NCBI GenBank assembly: GCA_028290305.1
Contig: JAQGKC010000318.1
Coordinates: 1 to 64,000, forward strand
Length of the DNA stretch: 64,000 nt
Direction: 5' to 3'
DNA from: Bradyrhizobium sp.
GTDB lineage: Bacteria > Pseudomonadota > Alphaproteobacteria > Rhizobiales > Xanthobacteraceae
How positions within the stretch are numbered: position 1 is the stretch's first letter; each line of letters starts with the position of its first letter. Below the pieces are notes generated by a model. That model saw only the letters and a list, made by a program, of their open reading frames with translations, searched no databases and was not told where the DNA came from. This document shows positions 53,849 to 63,132 of the stretch, one piece after another. The position numbers and the translations under genes are program-made.

Positions 53849-54736
53849 CTATCGTTCGTGCGGATCGAGCGCGTCGCGCAGTCCGTCACCGACCAGATTG
53901 AACGACAGCACCACGAGGAAAATCGCCAGCCCCGGCCACAGCGCCATCCATGGCGCATTGGAGAGAAAGCGTTGCGCTGAATTCAGCATGCTGCCCCAGG
54001 ACGGCGCGGGCGGCTGCTGCCCTAGCCCGAGAAACGACAGCGCCGCTTCGGCGATGATTGCAGCCGCGATCGAAAGCGTCGCCTGCACCAATAGCGCCGG
54101 CATGACATTGGGCAGGATGTGAACCAGAGCGATCCGCCACGGCGGATTGCCAACAGCCCGTGCGGCTTCGACATAGTCCTCAACCTTGACACTCATCGTC
54201 TGGCCGCGGGTCAGCCTCAGGAAGATCGGGGTTGCCGAAATGCCGATGGCGATCATGGCGTTGCCAAGGCTTGGACCCAGGAACGCCGCCAGTGCGATCG
54301 CAAGGATCAGGAACGGGCAAGCCAGCATGGCATCGGTGATGCGGCTGATCAGGGCATCGACGAAACCGCCCTGGTAGCCAGACAGTAGCCCAAGCGGTAC
54401 GCCGATGCTGAATGCTATACCGACCGAGATGGCGCCTGCCGTCAGCGAAGCGCGCGTCCCGTAGATCACACGGGTCAGGACATCACGGCCAAGATCATCA
54501 GTGCCGAACCAATGCAGCGCCGAAGGCGGCTTGCGAACCATCGTCCAGCTGGTAGCGATCGGGTCGTAGGGCGTGATCAAGGGCGCAAAGAGTGCGAGCA
54601 CAATAAACGTCGCAATCACGACCAGCCCCACGATCGCGCCCTTGCGCCGAAACAGCCGGTGTAACGCGCGCCGCGCCGGGCTTTCCAATTCGTCCATGGC
54701 GGCAGCCGACCTGGCGCCAAGCGCAGCCTCGCTCAT
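53849..54736 (-). CDS. Peptide-type ABC transporter permease (DppC/OppC family)
   Basis: A 295-residue permease with an N-terminal membrane segment (IVGLVVIATFIVLALFAP), five further segments and the EAA loop EAARAVGNPPWRIALVHILPNVMPALLV. It pairs with the DppB-like permease whose stop overlaps its ATG by four bases. It is the last gene of a long minus-strand run. No ATPase is found beside this pair; the nearest are at 60114 and 61112. Confidence 0.93.
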   Translation of the reverse strand: MSEAALGARSAAAMDELESPARRALHRLFRRKGAIVGLVVIATFIVLALFAPLITPYDPIATSWTMVRKPPSALHWFGTDDLGRDVLTRVIYGTRASLTAGAISVGIAFSIGVPLGLLSGYQGGFVDALISRITDAMLACPFLILAIALAAFLGPSLGNAMIAIGISATPIFLRLTRGQTMSVKVEDYVEAARAVGNPPWRIALVHILPNVMPALLVQATLSIAAAIIAEAALSFLGLGQQPPAPSWGSMLNSAQRFLSNAPWMALWPGLAIFLVVLSFNLVGDGLRDALDPHER

Positions 54737-55680
54737 GCGTTATCTCTCAGCCGCGGGTTGACCAGGATATAGGCGAGATCGGCGATCAGGTTCAGCGCGA
54801 TGTAGATCGTGGCGGTGACCAGCACGACGCCTTGCACGACGGCGTAATCGCGGTTGAAAACGGCATCGACAATCAGCTTGCCGAAGCCCGGTATGGAAAA
54901 AATCTGTTCGGTGAGGACGGCCCCGGACAGCAGCGTGCCGAGTTCGAGTGCACCGAGCGTAATGACCGGCGTTAGCGCGTTCCGCAACGCGTGCTTGAGG
55001 ATAACGGCATGTTCCGGAATGCCCTTGGCGCGCGCCGTACGAACGAAATCGCTATCGAGCACCTGGAGCATGGCGCCGCGGGTGTGCCGCATCAAGATCG
55101 CGGCAATCGCGTTTCCGAGCACGAAAGCCGGCATGATGGTCGATGCAAGGCTCGCCCGCCAGTTTTCGAAAAGCGACACATAGCCCGATGCCGGCAACCA
55201 GCCCAGTTTGATCGAGAACAGAAAGATCAGCATGATCCCGAGCCAGAAGTTTGGCGTCGAGATGCCCCACAGCGAGAACAGGTTTGCGCCGTAATCCCAG
55301 AGCGTGCCTTTCTTGACCGCCGACACGATCCCGGCGGGAATACCGATGAGGAGAGCGATCACGATCGCCATCGATGCCAATTGCATTGTTACGGGCAGCT
55401 TTTCCGCGATCAGGCTGCGCACCGGCACCTTGTTGCGGAGCGATTCGCCGAAGTCACCGGACAGCACACCTTTGACCCAATAGAGATACTGGACCGGGAT
55501 CGGTCGGTCGAGCCGGTATTGCTGGCGGATCTGGGCGATGACGGCGGGATCGCGTTCCTCGCCAGCCATGACAAGCGCAGGATCGCCCGGCAGCAATTGC
55601 TGCAACGAGAAGATCATGACCGACACGAAGAACAGGGTCGGTATCAGTTGGGCGAGGCGCTTGGCGAGGAAGTTCAGCAT
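54733..55680 (-). CDS. Peptide-type ABC transporter permease (DppB/OppB family)
   Basis: A 315-residue permease starting MLNFLAKRLAQLIPTLFFVSVMIF, with six membrane segments and the family marker LLPGDPALVMAGE. The ATG complementary to 55678-55680 is the natural start; the longer frame falls in a repeat element. It forms the channel with the DppC-like protein encoded next. The binding-protein gene lies 145 bases upstream, across a palindromic repeat. Confidence 0.93.
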   Translation of the reverse strand: MLNFLAKRLAQLIPTLFFVSVMIFSLQQLLPGDPALVMAGEERDPAVIAQIRQQYRLDRPIPVQYLYWVKGVLSGDFGESLRNKVPVRSLIAEKLPVTMQLASMAIVIALLIGIPAGIVSAVKKGTLWDYGANLFSLWGISTPNFWLGIMLIFLFSIKLGWLPASGYVSLFENWRASLASTIMPAFVLGNAIAAILMRHTRGAMLQVLDSDFVRTARAKGIPEHAVILKHALRNALTPVITLGALELGTLLSGAVLTEQIFSIPGFGKLIVDAVFNRDYAVVQGVVLVTATIYIALNLIADLAYILVNPRLRDNA

Positions 55681-55689
55681 GTGCTGCTT

Positions 55690-55805
55690 CGTTTCCCGGG
55701 CGCAACGCAACATGCAACGTTGTGCTGCAGACCCGGGATCCAGTCTGTTGAACAGGGTCCCGGCTCAGCGGTGCACCGCTTGCGCGTTGCACCGCGTCCG
55801 GGACA
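55690..55805. repeat. Palindromic repeat between binding-protein and permease genes
   Basis: The gap carries arms tcccgggcgcaacgc and gcgttgcaccgcgtccggga plus an inner perfect palindrome agcggtgcaccgct at 55767-55780. It looks like another dispersed element family of this genome. Inside a transporter operon it may act as a message-stabilising or attenuating hairpin that raises binding protein over permease. Confidence 0.55.
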
Positions 55806-55825
55806 CGAGAATGAAACAAGCATGC

Positions 55826-57337
55826 TCATTTGAATTTCAATCCGACCACGCGCACCAGGCCGTCCGGCATCTGCTTGTAGCCTTCGAGCTTGGTGGTGTG
55901 GGCGATCAAAAGCGTGCGGTGATAGAGATAGATGATGGGCAAGTCGTCGAGCAGAATCCTGGTCAGCTTTTCGTAGATCGCCTTGCGTTGTGCCGGGTCC
56001 GCGACGAGACGGGCGTCTTCCATCGCTTTGTCGGCTTCAGGGTTGGAATAGCCGCCGTCATTCTGCGGAGCCTTGGTATGCATGAAGACGTACGAGTTTC
56101 CGTCGGGATCGATCCGGCCGCTCCAGGCGATCTGGAAAATCTGGAACTCGCCGGCCTGGGCCTGCTTGAAGGAGGTCGCAAACTCGATCACGCGAATTTT
56201 TAAATCGAAACCCGCTTCCGCGGCCATCGATTGCACGACCTGGGCCACGGCTTCGTTCTCGGCCCCTTTGGTGACCATGTAGTCGACGGTCACCGGCAAC
56301 GCGACGCCAGCCTCTTTCAACAAAGCCTTGGCCTTGGCGACATCACGCGCTTGAATCGGGAAAGCCTTTTGGTAGTAGGGATGCTGCGGACTGACCCACT
56401 GGTTACCCGGCGTGAACTCGCCATTGAAGACGACCTGGTTCAGCGCCTCGCGGTCGATCGACAGATCGAGCGCCTGGCGTACCTTTTCCGATTGGCTCAG
56501 CGCGCCTTTGTTCTTGTCGTTGGCGATGTTGACGGTGAGACCGAGATAGCCGAGCTCAGGCGCCGTCGACAGCACCAGCCGTGGATCGGCGCGGACATCC
56601 CTGATATCGGTCGCCAGCACGCGCTCGATCAAATCCAGTCCGCCTGATTTCAGATTGGCAAGCCGCACCGTGGCATCCACGATGGGTAGAAACACCACAC
56701 GATCGATGAAGATATTATCCTTGTTCCAGTAATCGGCGAATTTCTCGAATACGATGCGATCTTGCGGCACGCGTTCGACGAATTTGTAGGGCCCTGCGCA
56801 AACCGGATGGAGACCGAACTTGTCGCCTTCCTCCTTGGCCGCTTTGGGGGAGACCATCATGCCGGCACGATCGGTGAGTTGGGCAATCAGCGGCGCGAAC
56901 GGCGTCTTCAGAACCAGTCTGATGGTGAGGGGATCGACGACCTCGACATGATCCACGCTCGCAAGCTCCGATTTGCGGAACGAGGTCGGCAGCGTCATAT
57001 GGCGTTCGATAGAGAATTTCGCGGCTTCGGCGTCCAGCGGTTCGCCGTCATGGAATTTGACGCCGGGCCGCAGCTTGATCGTCATCGCCTTGCCGTCGGC
57101 CGACGTCTCGTAGGACAGCGCGAGCTGCGGCACGATGTTGAGCTTTTCGTTGATGTCGAACAGCTTGTCGCAGAAGGCGGAGAATACGATACGGCCGACA
57201 TAGGTGCGCGCGATCGAGGGATCGAGGATATCCGGGTCTTCCGCAAGGCCGATGCGTAATGTTGTCTGTGCTTGAGCGCCGGTTCCGAGCGACAGCAAAA
57301 AAGCCGCGGCTGCAAATACCCAACGGTAAACCTTCAT
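55826..57337 (-). CDS. Peptide-type ABC transporter substrate-binding protein (SBP_bac_5)
   Basis: A 503-residue periplasmic protein with a signal peptide (MKVYRWVFAAAAFLLSLG, cleavage near GAQAQ). The family pattern LRPGVKFHDGEPLDAEAAKFSIER and the DLPIIYLYH ending are clear. It captures a peptide, opine, glutathione or similar ligand. ATG complementary to 57335-57337 starts a normal signal sequence. Given the Ntn-hydrolase genes upstream in the same run, a gamma-glutamyl compound is a reasonable ligand guess. Confidence 0.92.
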   Translation of the reverse strand: MKVYRWVFAAAAFLLSLGTGAQAQTTLRIGLAEDPDILDPSIARTYVGRIVFSAFCDKLFDINEKLNIVPQLALSYETSADGKAMTIKLRPGVKFHDGEPLDAEAAKFSIERHMTLPTSFRKSELASVDHVEVVDPLTIRLVLKTPFAPLIAQLTDRAGMMVSPKAAKEEGDKFGLHPVCAGPYKFVERVPQDRIVFEKFADYWNKDNIFIDRVVFLPIVDATVRLANLKSGGLDLIERVLATDIRDVRADPRLVLSTAPELGYLGLTVNIANDKNKGALSQSEKVRQALDLSIDREALNQVVFNGEFTPGNQWVSPQHPYYQKAFPIQARDVAKAKALLKEAGVALPVTVDYMVTKGAENEAVAQVVQSMAAEAGFDLKIRVIEFATSFKQAQAGEFQIFQIAWSGRIDPDGNSYVFMHTKAPQNDGGYSNPEADKAMEDARLVADPAQRKAIYEKLTRILLDDLPIIYLYHRTLLIAHTTKLEGYKQMPDGLVRVVGLKFK

Positions 57338-57409
57338 CCTCTCGGCCCCCATCTTCACGATCACGCCGCCATTGGCGCTATCCGACTATATCAACCCCGG
57401 GACAGCCGG

Positions 57410-58150
57410 CTACTTCCGCTGGTTTGTCCCATCAAAACGGTGTCTCTTGTCCGCCATCGCCGCTTCCATGCCGGCGTCGATGATCTCACGATCGGTAACG
57501 CCGGCCGGGTTGTTCCGCGTGGCCAGGAACTGGCGGAAATGCACCCAGTGCTCGCGGCTCACTTGTTCGAGACGTTCAAGTTCAGTGAGCGGGTCAGCGT
57601 GATCGTCGACGCGCAGATCGAGCGCCGACCACTCATCGTCGCCGTAGATCAAAAGTGCTGCCGATTGCCTGCCGCGCTTATCCCCGCCAGCGGCTTCGCC
57701 TGATCGCATCGCCGCGATCAGGCGTGGCGCGAATGGCAGCTTATCGCCCGCGATGTAGGCCGCCGCGGTGTCGTCCAATACGCGAGGGCCTGCGAGCATG
57801 TTGCCGGCAATCGAGAAGCCGTTGCCGTTGACGTGCCCGCACCAGTCGACGCATTCGCGACCGGTATGGGACGCGATGCGGCCGCCGGCGTCCATGACGT
57901 GGAGTTGCCGGCTTTCGCGGCCGCTGTCCGCCGCAATCAGGGTCTCGACGATGTCGTGGGGCTTACGTCCTTCGCGCAGCAGCTTCGAACCATCGATGCC
58001 GTAATATGGATTGACCAGCGCCTGCGTGGCGATCCCGCCCAAGCCCGCGGCGATATACGGCACCCGCGCACCCGCCGCGAAAAACCGCGTCGCGACCGCG
58101 ATCCCGAATTGGCCGGTCAAGTTGTCGCGGGCGAGGATCGACCAGGTCAT
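57410..58150 (-). CDS. DUF1028 family protein, putative Ntn-hydrolase
   Basis: A 246-residue protein of DUF1028 (PF06267), a family assigned to the Ntn-hydrolase superfamily. The N-terminus MTWSILARDNLTG places a threonine right after the initiator Met, a possible nucleophile after Met removal. Further conserved parts are GIATQALVNPYYG and GFSIAGNML. It is cytoplasmic. Sitting between gamma-glutamyltransferase, also an Ntn-hydrolase, and a peptide binding protein, it may hydrolyse a peptide or amide imported by the transporter. A degenerate copy of a 12-base tandem repeat overlaps its start. Confidence 0.82.
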   Translation of the reverse strand: MTWSILARDNLTGQFGIAVATRFFAAGARVPYIAAGLGGIATQALVNPYYGIDGSKLLREGRKPHDIVETLIAADSGRESRQLHVMDAGGRIASHTGRECVDWCGHVNGNGFSIAGNMLAGPRVLDDTAAAYIAGDKLPFAPRLIAAMRSGEAAGGDKRGRQSAALLIYGDDEWSALDLRVDDHADPLTELERLEQVSREHWVHFRQFLATRNNPAGVTDREIIDAGMEAAMADKRHRFDGTNQRK

Positions 58151-58166
58151 CTCAGCTCAGCTCTTT

Positions 58167-58202
58167 CAAGTCATCTCGCAAGTCATCTCGCAAGTCATCT
58201 CG
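58167..58202. repeat. Three 12-base tandem repeats before the DUF1028 gene
   Basis: caagtcatctcg occurs three times without a break; a diverged fourth copy (10 of 12 bases) covers the DUF1028 start region near 58143-58154. On the minus strand each unit reads cgagatgacttg and brings an ATG, so the repeats encode a short open frame (MTCEMTCEMT then stop) just before the real start. Repeat number could vary by slippage and alter translation of DUF1028. Confidence 0.8.
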
Positions 58203-58207
58203 GCCCT

Positions 58208-60010
58208 TCACCGTCCGGCCGCGTAACCCTGCATGCCGCGGGGATTGGCGGCGGCGCGCCGGCGGCGGCCGACCTTCGAGGCCGCGGTGAGGCGGCCTTC
58301 CGACCAGTCGGGGCCGGTCTCCACGATATGACCGCGCTCTTTCAGCGTCGCGACGGTCGCCTTCGGCACGCGGTTTTCGACCACAAGCACGCCGGGTCGC
58401 GCGGTGCGCGGCCAGAACGAAATCGGGAAATGCTCGGAATGCCACGCCGGGGCGTCGATCGCTTCCTGCAGATTCATCCTGGCGTGAACGTGCCGCAAGA
58501 AGAATTGCGTGGTCCATTGGTCCTGCTGGTCGCCGCCGGGCGATCCCCAGGCCAGATACGGTTCGCCGTCGCGCAGCGCCATGGTCGGGCTGAGCGTGGT
58601 ACGCGGGCGCTTGCCGGGCGCCAGCGCGGCGGGATGATTTTCCTCGAGCCAGAACATCTGCGCGCGGCTGCCCAGGCAAAAGCCGAGTTCCGGAATCACC
58701 GGCGATGACTGCAGCCAGCCGCCCGATGGCGTGGCCGAGATCATGTTGCCGCCCTGGTCGATGATGTCGAAATGTACGGTATCGCCGCGCACCTCGCCGA
58801 AGCGGCCGACGGTAGGCTCGCCGGCGCCCATGGCACCGACCGCCTCGCGATGACCCTCCTGACGGCGAAGTTTTACGATCGAACCAAAACCTTCGATCGA
58901 GCCGGGCACGAAATCGAGCGACGCCTTGTCCGAGATCAGCTTGCGGCGCTCGTCATTGTAGGCGTCGGACAACAGTGTCGCGATCGGGATTTCGGTAAAT
59001 TCCGGATCGCCATAAAACTTCTCACGGTCGGCAAAGGCGAGCTTGGCGCATTCGATCTGCAGATGAATGAATTCCGGGCCCGCGGGATCGAGCCCGTCGA
59101 GTTCGAACCCTTTGAGCAACGCGAGCTGCTGCAGCATCACCGGGCCCTGGCTCCAGACTCCGGGCTTGCAGACGGTGTAACGGCCATAATCGTAAGTCAG
59201 CGGCGCTTCGACGCTCGGCTGCCAGCGCGCGATGTCGTCGGCGGTCAGCACGCCGCGATGCGGCGAACCGCTGACGTCCATGATGTCTTGCGTGCGGCAG
59301 AATTTATCGATCGCCTCAGCGACGAAGCCATGCGACCAGGCCTTGCGCGCGCGTTCGATCTGCGCGACGCGGTCGGCGCCAGCGCTTTCGGCTTCCTTCA
59401 GAATGCGGGCATAGGTTTCGGCAAGCGTCTTGTTGGTAAAGAGCGTGCCGGGTTTTGGAACTTCATTGTTCGGCAGATAGACCGCGGCCGATGTGGTCCA
59501 GTATTTGCGGAACATCTGCTCGACGGTGGCGATCGTCGCGGACGCGCGCTCCACCAGCGGATAGCCGTCACGGGCATAGGCGATAGCCGGCTCCAATACG
59601 TCTCGCAGCCGCAGCGTGCCGTAATCGCGCAGCAGCAGCATCCAAGATTCGAACGTGCCGGGCACGCAGGCGGCCAGCAACCCCGTGCCCGGCACCATCT
59701 CCAGGCCTTCGCTGTGGTAATGCGCGATGGTCGCGCCCGATGGCGCAGGGCCCTGGCCGCAAATCACCTCGGTGCGGCCGCGCTTGGTATCGTGCACGAT
59801 GATCGGCACATCGCCGCCCGGACCGTTCAAATGCGGCTCAACCACCTGCAGCGTAAACGCCGTGGCGACACCGGCGTCGAAGGCATTGCCGCCTTTCTCC
59901 AAAACTCCCATTCCGACCGCGGTCGCGATCCAGTGGGTGGATGTCACGACCCCAAATGTGCCTTCGATTTCCGGCCTGGTCGTGAACGGATCGGGATTGA
60001 TGTTGCTCAT
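58208..60010 (-). CDS. Gamma-glutamyltransferase family protein (cytoplasmic type)
   Basis: A 600-residue Ntn-hydrolase. The N-terminal subunit starts GVVTSTHWIATAVGMGVLEKGGNAFDAGVA; the self-cleavage site is visible as the threonine in GDTVHFDIID, followed by the small subunit with SPTMALRDGEPYLAWGSPGGDQQ. There is no signal peptide, unlike periplasmic E. coli Ggt, so it should act on substrates already inside the cell. Upstream genes in the run encode a peptide ABC importer, so import then removal of the gamma-glutamyl group is likely. It may also be an acylase rather than a transferase. Confidence 0.88.
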   Translation of the reverse strand: MSNINPDPFTTRPEIEGTFGVVTSTHWIATAVGMGVLEKGGNAFDAGVATAFTLQVVEPHLNGPGGDVPIIVHDTKRGRTEVICGQGPAPSGATIAHYHSEGLEMVPGTGLLAACVPGTFESWMLLLRDYGTLRLRDVLEPAIAYARDGYPLVERASATIATVEQMFRKYWTTSAAVYLPNNEVPKPGTLFTNKTLAETYARILKEAESAGADRVAQIERARKAWSHGFVAEAIDKFCRTQDIMDVSGSPHRGVLTADDIARWQPSVEAPLTYDYGRYTVCKPGVWSQGPVMLQQLALLKGFELDGLDPAGPEFIHLQIECAKLAFADREKFYGDPEFTEIPIATLLSDAYNDERRKLISDKASLDFVPGSIEGFGSIVKLRRQEGHREAVGAMGAGEPTVGRFGEVRGDTVHFDIIDQGGNMISATPSGGWLQSSPVIPELGFCLGSRAQMFWLEENHPAALAPGKRPRTTLSPTMALRDGEPYLAWGSPGGDQQDQWTTQFFLRHVHARMNLQEAIDAPAWHSEHFPISFWPRTARPGVLVVENRVPKATVATLKERGHIVETGPDWSEGRLTAASKVGRRRRAAANPRGMQGYAAGR

Positions 60011-60113
60011 GGGGATCCATTATTGCGCTGATGCCGCGATGTTGGCGCACTTGACCACAGCCAAGGCTGGCTGCCAACCGGCGCCGATTGCGGCCTTGCT
60101 CCCAACCCTGTGA

Positions 60114-61115
60114 TCATGCGGATACGGCGGCGTACGCCGGATTGTTGACGGCGTGGCAGGCGACGCCGTCGATCAGCGCAGGCGCCTCTCTGCGGCAGAG
60201 GTCGAACGCCAGCGGGCAGCGCGGGTTGAACGCGCAACCGGGCGGCGGATCGATCGGGTTGGGAATCTCGCCTTTGACCGGGATCCGCTGACGGCCGGAC
60301 ATCGCCAGATCAGGCACCGCGCCGAGCAGCATCTTCGTGTAGGGCATTCGCGGACTGTTGAACAATTCGCGGCCCTCCGCGATCTCGACGATACGGCCGA
60401 GATACATCACCCCGATGCGGCTCGCCATGTGCCGGACCACGGCAAGGTTGTGGCTGATGAAGAGGTAGGTGAGGCCAAACTTGTCCTGCAGGTTGCGCAT
60501 CAGATTGAGGATCTGCGCTTGCACGGAGACATCGAGCGCGGAGGTCGGCTCGTCGCAGACGATGAACTCGGCTTCGGACGCCAGCGCTCGCGCAATCGCG
60601 ATCCGTTGCCGCTGCCCGCCGGAAAATTCGTGTGGATATTTCCAGCCGTCGTCGGCGTGCAGGCCGACCAGATTCAACAATTCGCCAACCCGTTCTTGAA
60701 TGTTGCGCTCGCCCTGGATCAGATCGAAGGCGCGGATCGGCTCGGCGATGATGGCATCGACCCGAAACCGCGGGTTCAGGCTCGCATAGGGGTCCTGGAA
60801 AATCATCTGGATGCGGCGGCGCAGGCGCTGGCGCGCCTGCAATTGCCTGGCGTCGCTCATCGAAATCCCGTCGATAACCACTTCGCCTGAAGTCGGCGGC
60901 AATAGCCCGACGACCATTCGGGCGACCGTGGTCTTTCCTGAACCGGATTCCCCGACCAGCGCGAAGGTCTCACCCTTGGCGATGTCGAAGGTTACGCCGT
61001 CGACCGCTTTCAGAAATTCCAGATGGCCGCCTTCAAGCACCCGGTTGAGCCACGGCTTCGAAACATCGAATACGCAACGCAGATTTTTGACGTCGATGAA
61101 GGGCGCTGATGTCAT
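60114..61115 (-). CDS. Peptide-type ABC transporter ATPase (DppF/OppF family)
   Basis: A 333-residue ATPase with Walker A GESGSGKTT, signature FSGGQRQRIAIARAL, Walker B FIVCDEPTSALDVS and the family's C-terminal cysteine motif CAFNPRCPLAFDLC, which marks peptide-type importers. Its ATG overlaps the stop of the DppD-like ATPase by four bases. It and its partner are the only ATPases for the two permease pairs seen in this run. Confidence 0.95.
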   Translation of the reverse strand: MTSAPFIDVKNLRCVFDVSKPWLNRVLEGGHLEFLKAVDGVTFDIAKGETFALVGESGSGKTTVARMVVGLLPPTSGEVVIDGISMSDARQLQARQRLRRRIQMIFQDPYASLNPRFRVDAIIAEPIRAFDLIQGERNIQERVGELLNLVGLHADDGWKYPHEFSGGQRQRIAIARALASEAEFIVCDEPTSALDVSVQAQILNLMRNLQDKFGLTYLFISHNLAVVRHMASRIGVMYLGRIVEIAEGRELFNSPRMPYTKMLLGAVPDLAMSGRQRIPVKGEIPNPIDPPPGCAFNPRCPLAFDLCRREAPALIDGVACHAVNNPAYAAVSA

Positions 61116-62098
61116 GCCGCGGTTTCCTTTGCGGCAGTATCATAGAGATGGCAGGCCACAGCTTGCGTGCCATGCCGGATCGGCTCCGGCCGCTCGACCC
61201 GGCAGCGATCAAACGCTAGGGAACAGCGCGGGTTGAACGAGCAGCCCGGCGGGATTGCGGACAGCCGCGGCATCGAGCCGGGAATCTGGACAAGGCGCTC
61301 CGCTTCGCCCGCAAGCGTCGGGATCGCGCCCATCAGGCCCCTTGCGTAGGGATGCAACGGATTCTGCACGACATCCCGCACCGGGCCGATTTCGGCGATA
61401 CGGCCGGAATACATCACGGCGACGCGATCCGAGGTTTCGGCGATCACGCCCATGTCGTGGGTCACCAGCATCACGGCGGTGCCGTGATCGCGCCCCAGAC
61501 GCTTGATCAGCGAGATGATCTGCGCCTGCACCGAGACGTCGAGCGCCGTGGTCGGCTCGTCGGCGATGATCAGTTCCGGCTCGGCGCAAATCGCAAGCGC
61601 GATCACGACGCGCTGACGCATGCCGCCGGAGAATTCGTGCGGATAGGCGTCGACGCGTTTGTCCGGCGCGGGAATGCCGACCTCGGCAAGCAGATCGATG
61701 GCGCGTTTGCGCGCGGCGGATTCCGAGAGGTTGAGATGGGTTCTGATGGTCTCGACGAGCTGATCGCCGATCCGGTATAACGGATTAAGGCTAGTGAGCG
61801 GGTCCTGAAAGATCATGCCGATCCGTTTTCCCCGGATCCGGCGCAGTTCCTCCGGCGGCAGATTGTCGATCCGCAGGCCGGACAGATAGATCTCCCCGCC
61901 GGCGATGCGGCCGGGCGGATCGATCAGCCCGATCACCGCGAGACCGGTGACGGATTTTCCAGCACCGGATTCGCCGACCACGCCCAGCACCTCTCCCTTG
62001 GCGATATCGAAGGAAATGCCATCGATAGCGCGAAGAACGCTGCGGCGGGTGACGAACTCCACCCTGAGATTACGCACTGAGAGAACGGGTTCGGTCAT
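61112..62098 (-). CDS. Peptide-type ABC transporter ATPase (DppD/OppD family)
   Basis: A 328-residue ATPase with Walker A GESGAGKSV, signature FSGGMRQRVVIALAI, Walker B LIIADEPTTALDVS and the C-terminal cysteine motif CSFNPRCSLAFDRC. ATG complementary to 62096-62098 (MTEPVLSVRNL) is the natural start. It follows the DppC-like permease gene by 31 bases and is coupled to the DppF-like gene. Confidence 0.95.
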   Translation of the reverse strand: MTEPVLSVRNLRVEFVTRRSVLRAIDGISFDIAKGEVLGVVGESGAGKSVTGLAVIGLIDPPGRIAGGEIYLSGLRIDNLPPEELRRIRGKRIGMIFQDPLTSLNPLYRIGDQLVETIRTHLNLSESAARKRAIDLLAEVGIPAPDKRVDAYPHEFSGGMRQRVVIALAICAEPELIIADEPTTALDVSVQAQIISLIKRLGRDHGTAVMLVTHDMGVIAETSDRVAVMYSGRIAEIGPVRDVVQNPLHPYARGLMGAIPTLAGEAERLVQIPGSMPRLSAIPPGCSFNPRCSLAFDRCRVERPEPIRHGTQAVACHLYDTAAKETAA

Positions 62099-62129
62099 GC
62101 GATCAGATGCAGGGCAATTGCGGTGGTTC

Positions 62130-63104
62130 TCATCGGAGTTTGGGATTGAGCGCGTCGCGCAGCCAGTCGCCAAGCAGGTTGATGGAGAGGATCAACGCCG
62201 CGAGGGCAAAGCCCGGGAAAGCCACGATCCACCACTCACCGGAAAACAGATAATTGTTGCCGATCCGGATCAGCGTGCCGAGCGACGGCATGGTGTCGGG
62301 CATGCCGGCTCCCAGAAACGATAATGTCGCCTCGGTGATGACAGCGAGTGCAAGGTTGATGGTGGCGATCACCAGGATCGGCCCCATCGCGTTCGGCAGC
62401 ACCTGACGCAGCATGATCACGGGAGCGGGAAGGCCGATCAATTGCGCCGCGGCCACGTAATCACGATTTTTCTCCACCATGACCGAGCCGCGCACGGTGC
62501 GGGCGTATTGCACCCAAAAACTCAATCCAATCGCAAACACCAGCACCGCCAGCGTACTCATGGCGTCGAGGCGATTGCCGAACACCGACTTGACGACGCC
62601 GTTGACGAGCAACGCAATCAAAATGGCCGGGAAAGTAAGCTGCACATCGGCAATCCGCATGATCAGGCCGTCGACCGCACCGCCGACATAACCGGCAATC
62701 AGACCCAGCAGGATGCCCAAGGTGCCCGCGAACAATACGCCGAGCGCGCCGACTGTCAGCGAAATGCGCAAGCCATAGAGAATGGCGGAAAAGATATCGC
62801 GGCCTTGCTCATCGGTCCCGAGCAGGAAAGGACTTTGGCCATCGGCGGTCCATAGCGGCGCGATCCGCGAATTCATCAATTGAAGCTGCGCCGGATCGAA
62901 CGGGTTCTGCACCGCAAGAACCGGAGCGAGAATCGCGACCAGAAAGAACAGCGCGGTCACCGCGGCCGCAGCCATGGTGAGCCGGGAGCGCCGGAACGAA
63001 TAGAACACGTCGCTGTCGATCACACGCCCAAACCAACCGCCCGGCGACGAACGCGGGCGCGGCGCGCTCGGTTCGGCTTGGTGCGGGACGACGGTTTCGG
63101 ACAT
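62130..63104 (-). CDS. Peptide-type ABC transporter permease (DppC/OppC family)
   Basis: A 324-residue permease with a hydrophilic N-terminal tail of about 40 residues, then a first membrane segment (LTMAAAAVTALFFLVAILAPVLA) and the EAA-like loop AAAQLIGLPAPVIMLRQVLPNAMGPILV. It ends with SINLLGDWLRDALNPKL, the normal DppC end. It pairs with the DppB-like permease whose stop lies 28 bases upstream in transcription order. Confidence 0.93.
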   Translation of the reverse strand: MSETVVPHQAEPSAPRPRSSPGGWFGRVIDSDVFYSFRRSRLTMAAAAVTALFFLVAILAPVLAVQNPFDPAQLQLMNSRIAPLWTADGQSPFLLGTDEQGRDIFSAILYGLRISLTVGALGVLFAGTLGILLGLIAGYVGGAVDGLIMRIADVQLTFPAILIALLVNGVVKSVFGNRLDAMSTLAVLVFAIGLSFWVQYARTVRGSVMVEKNRDYVAAAQLIGLPAPVIMLRQVLPNAMGPILVIATINLALAVITEATLSFLGAGMPDTMPSLGTLIRIGNNYLFSGEWWIVAFPGFALAALILSINLLGDWLRDALNPKLR

Positions 63105-63132
63105 TCAAGTTCTCGCGTTCAGGATATCGTAT

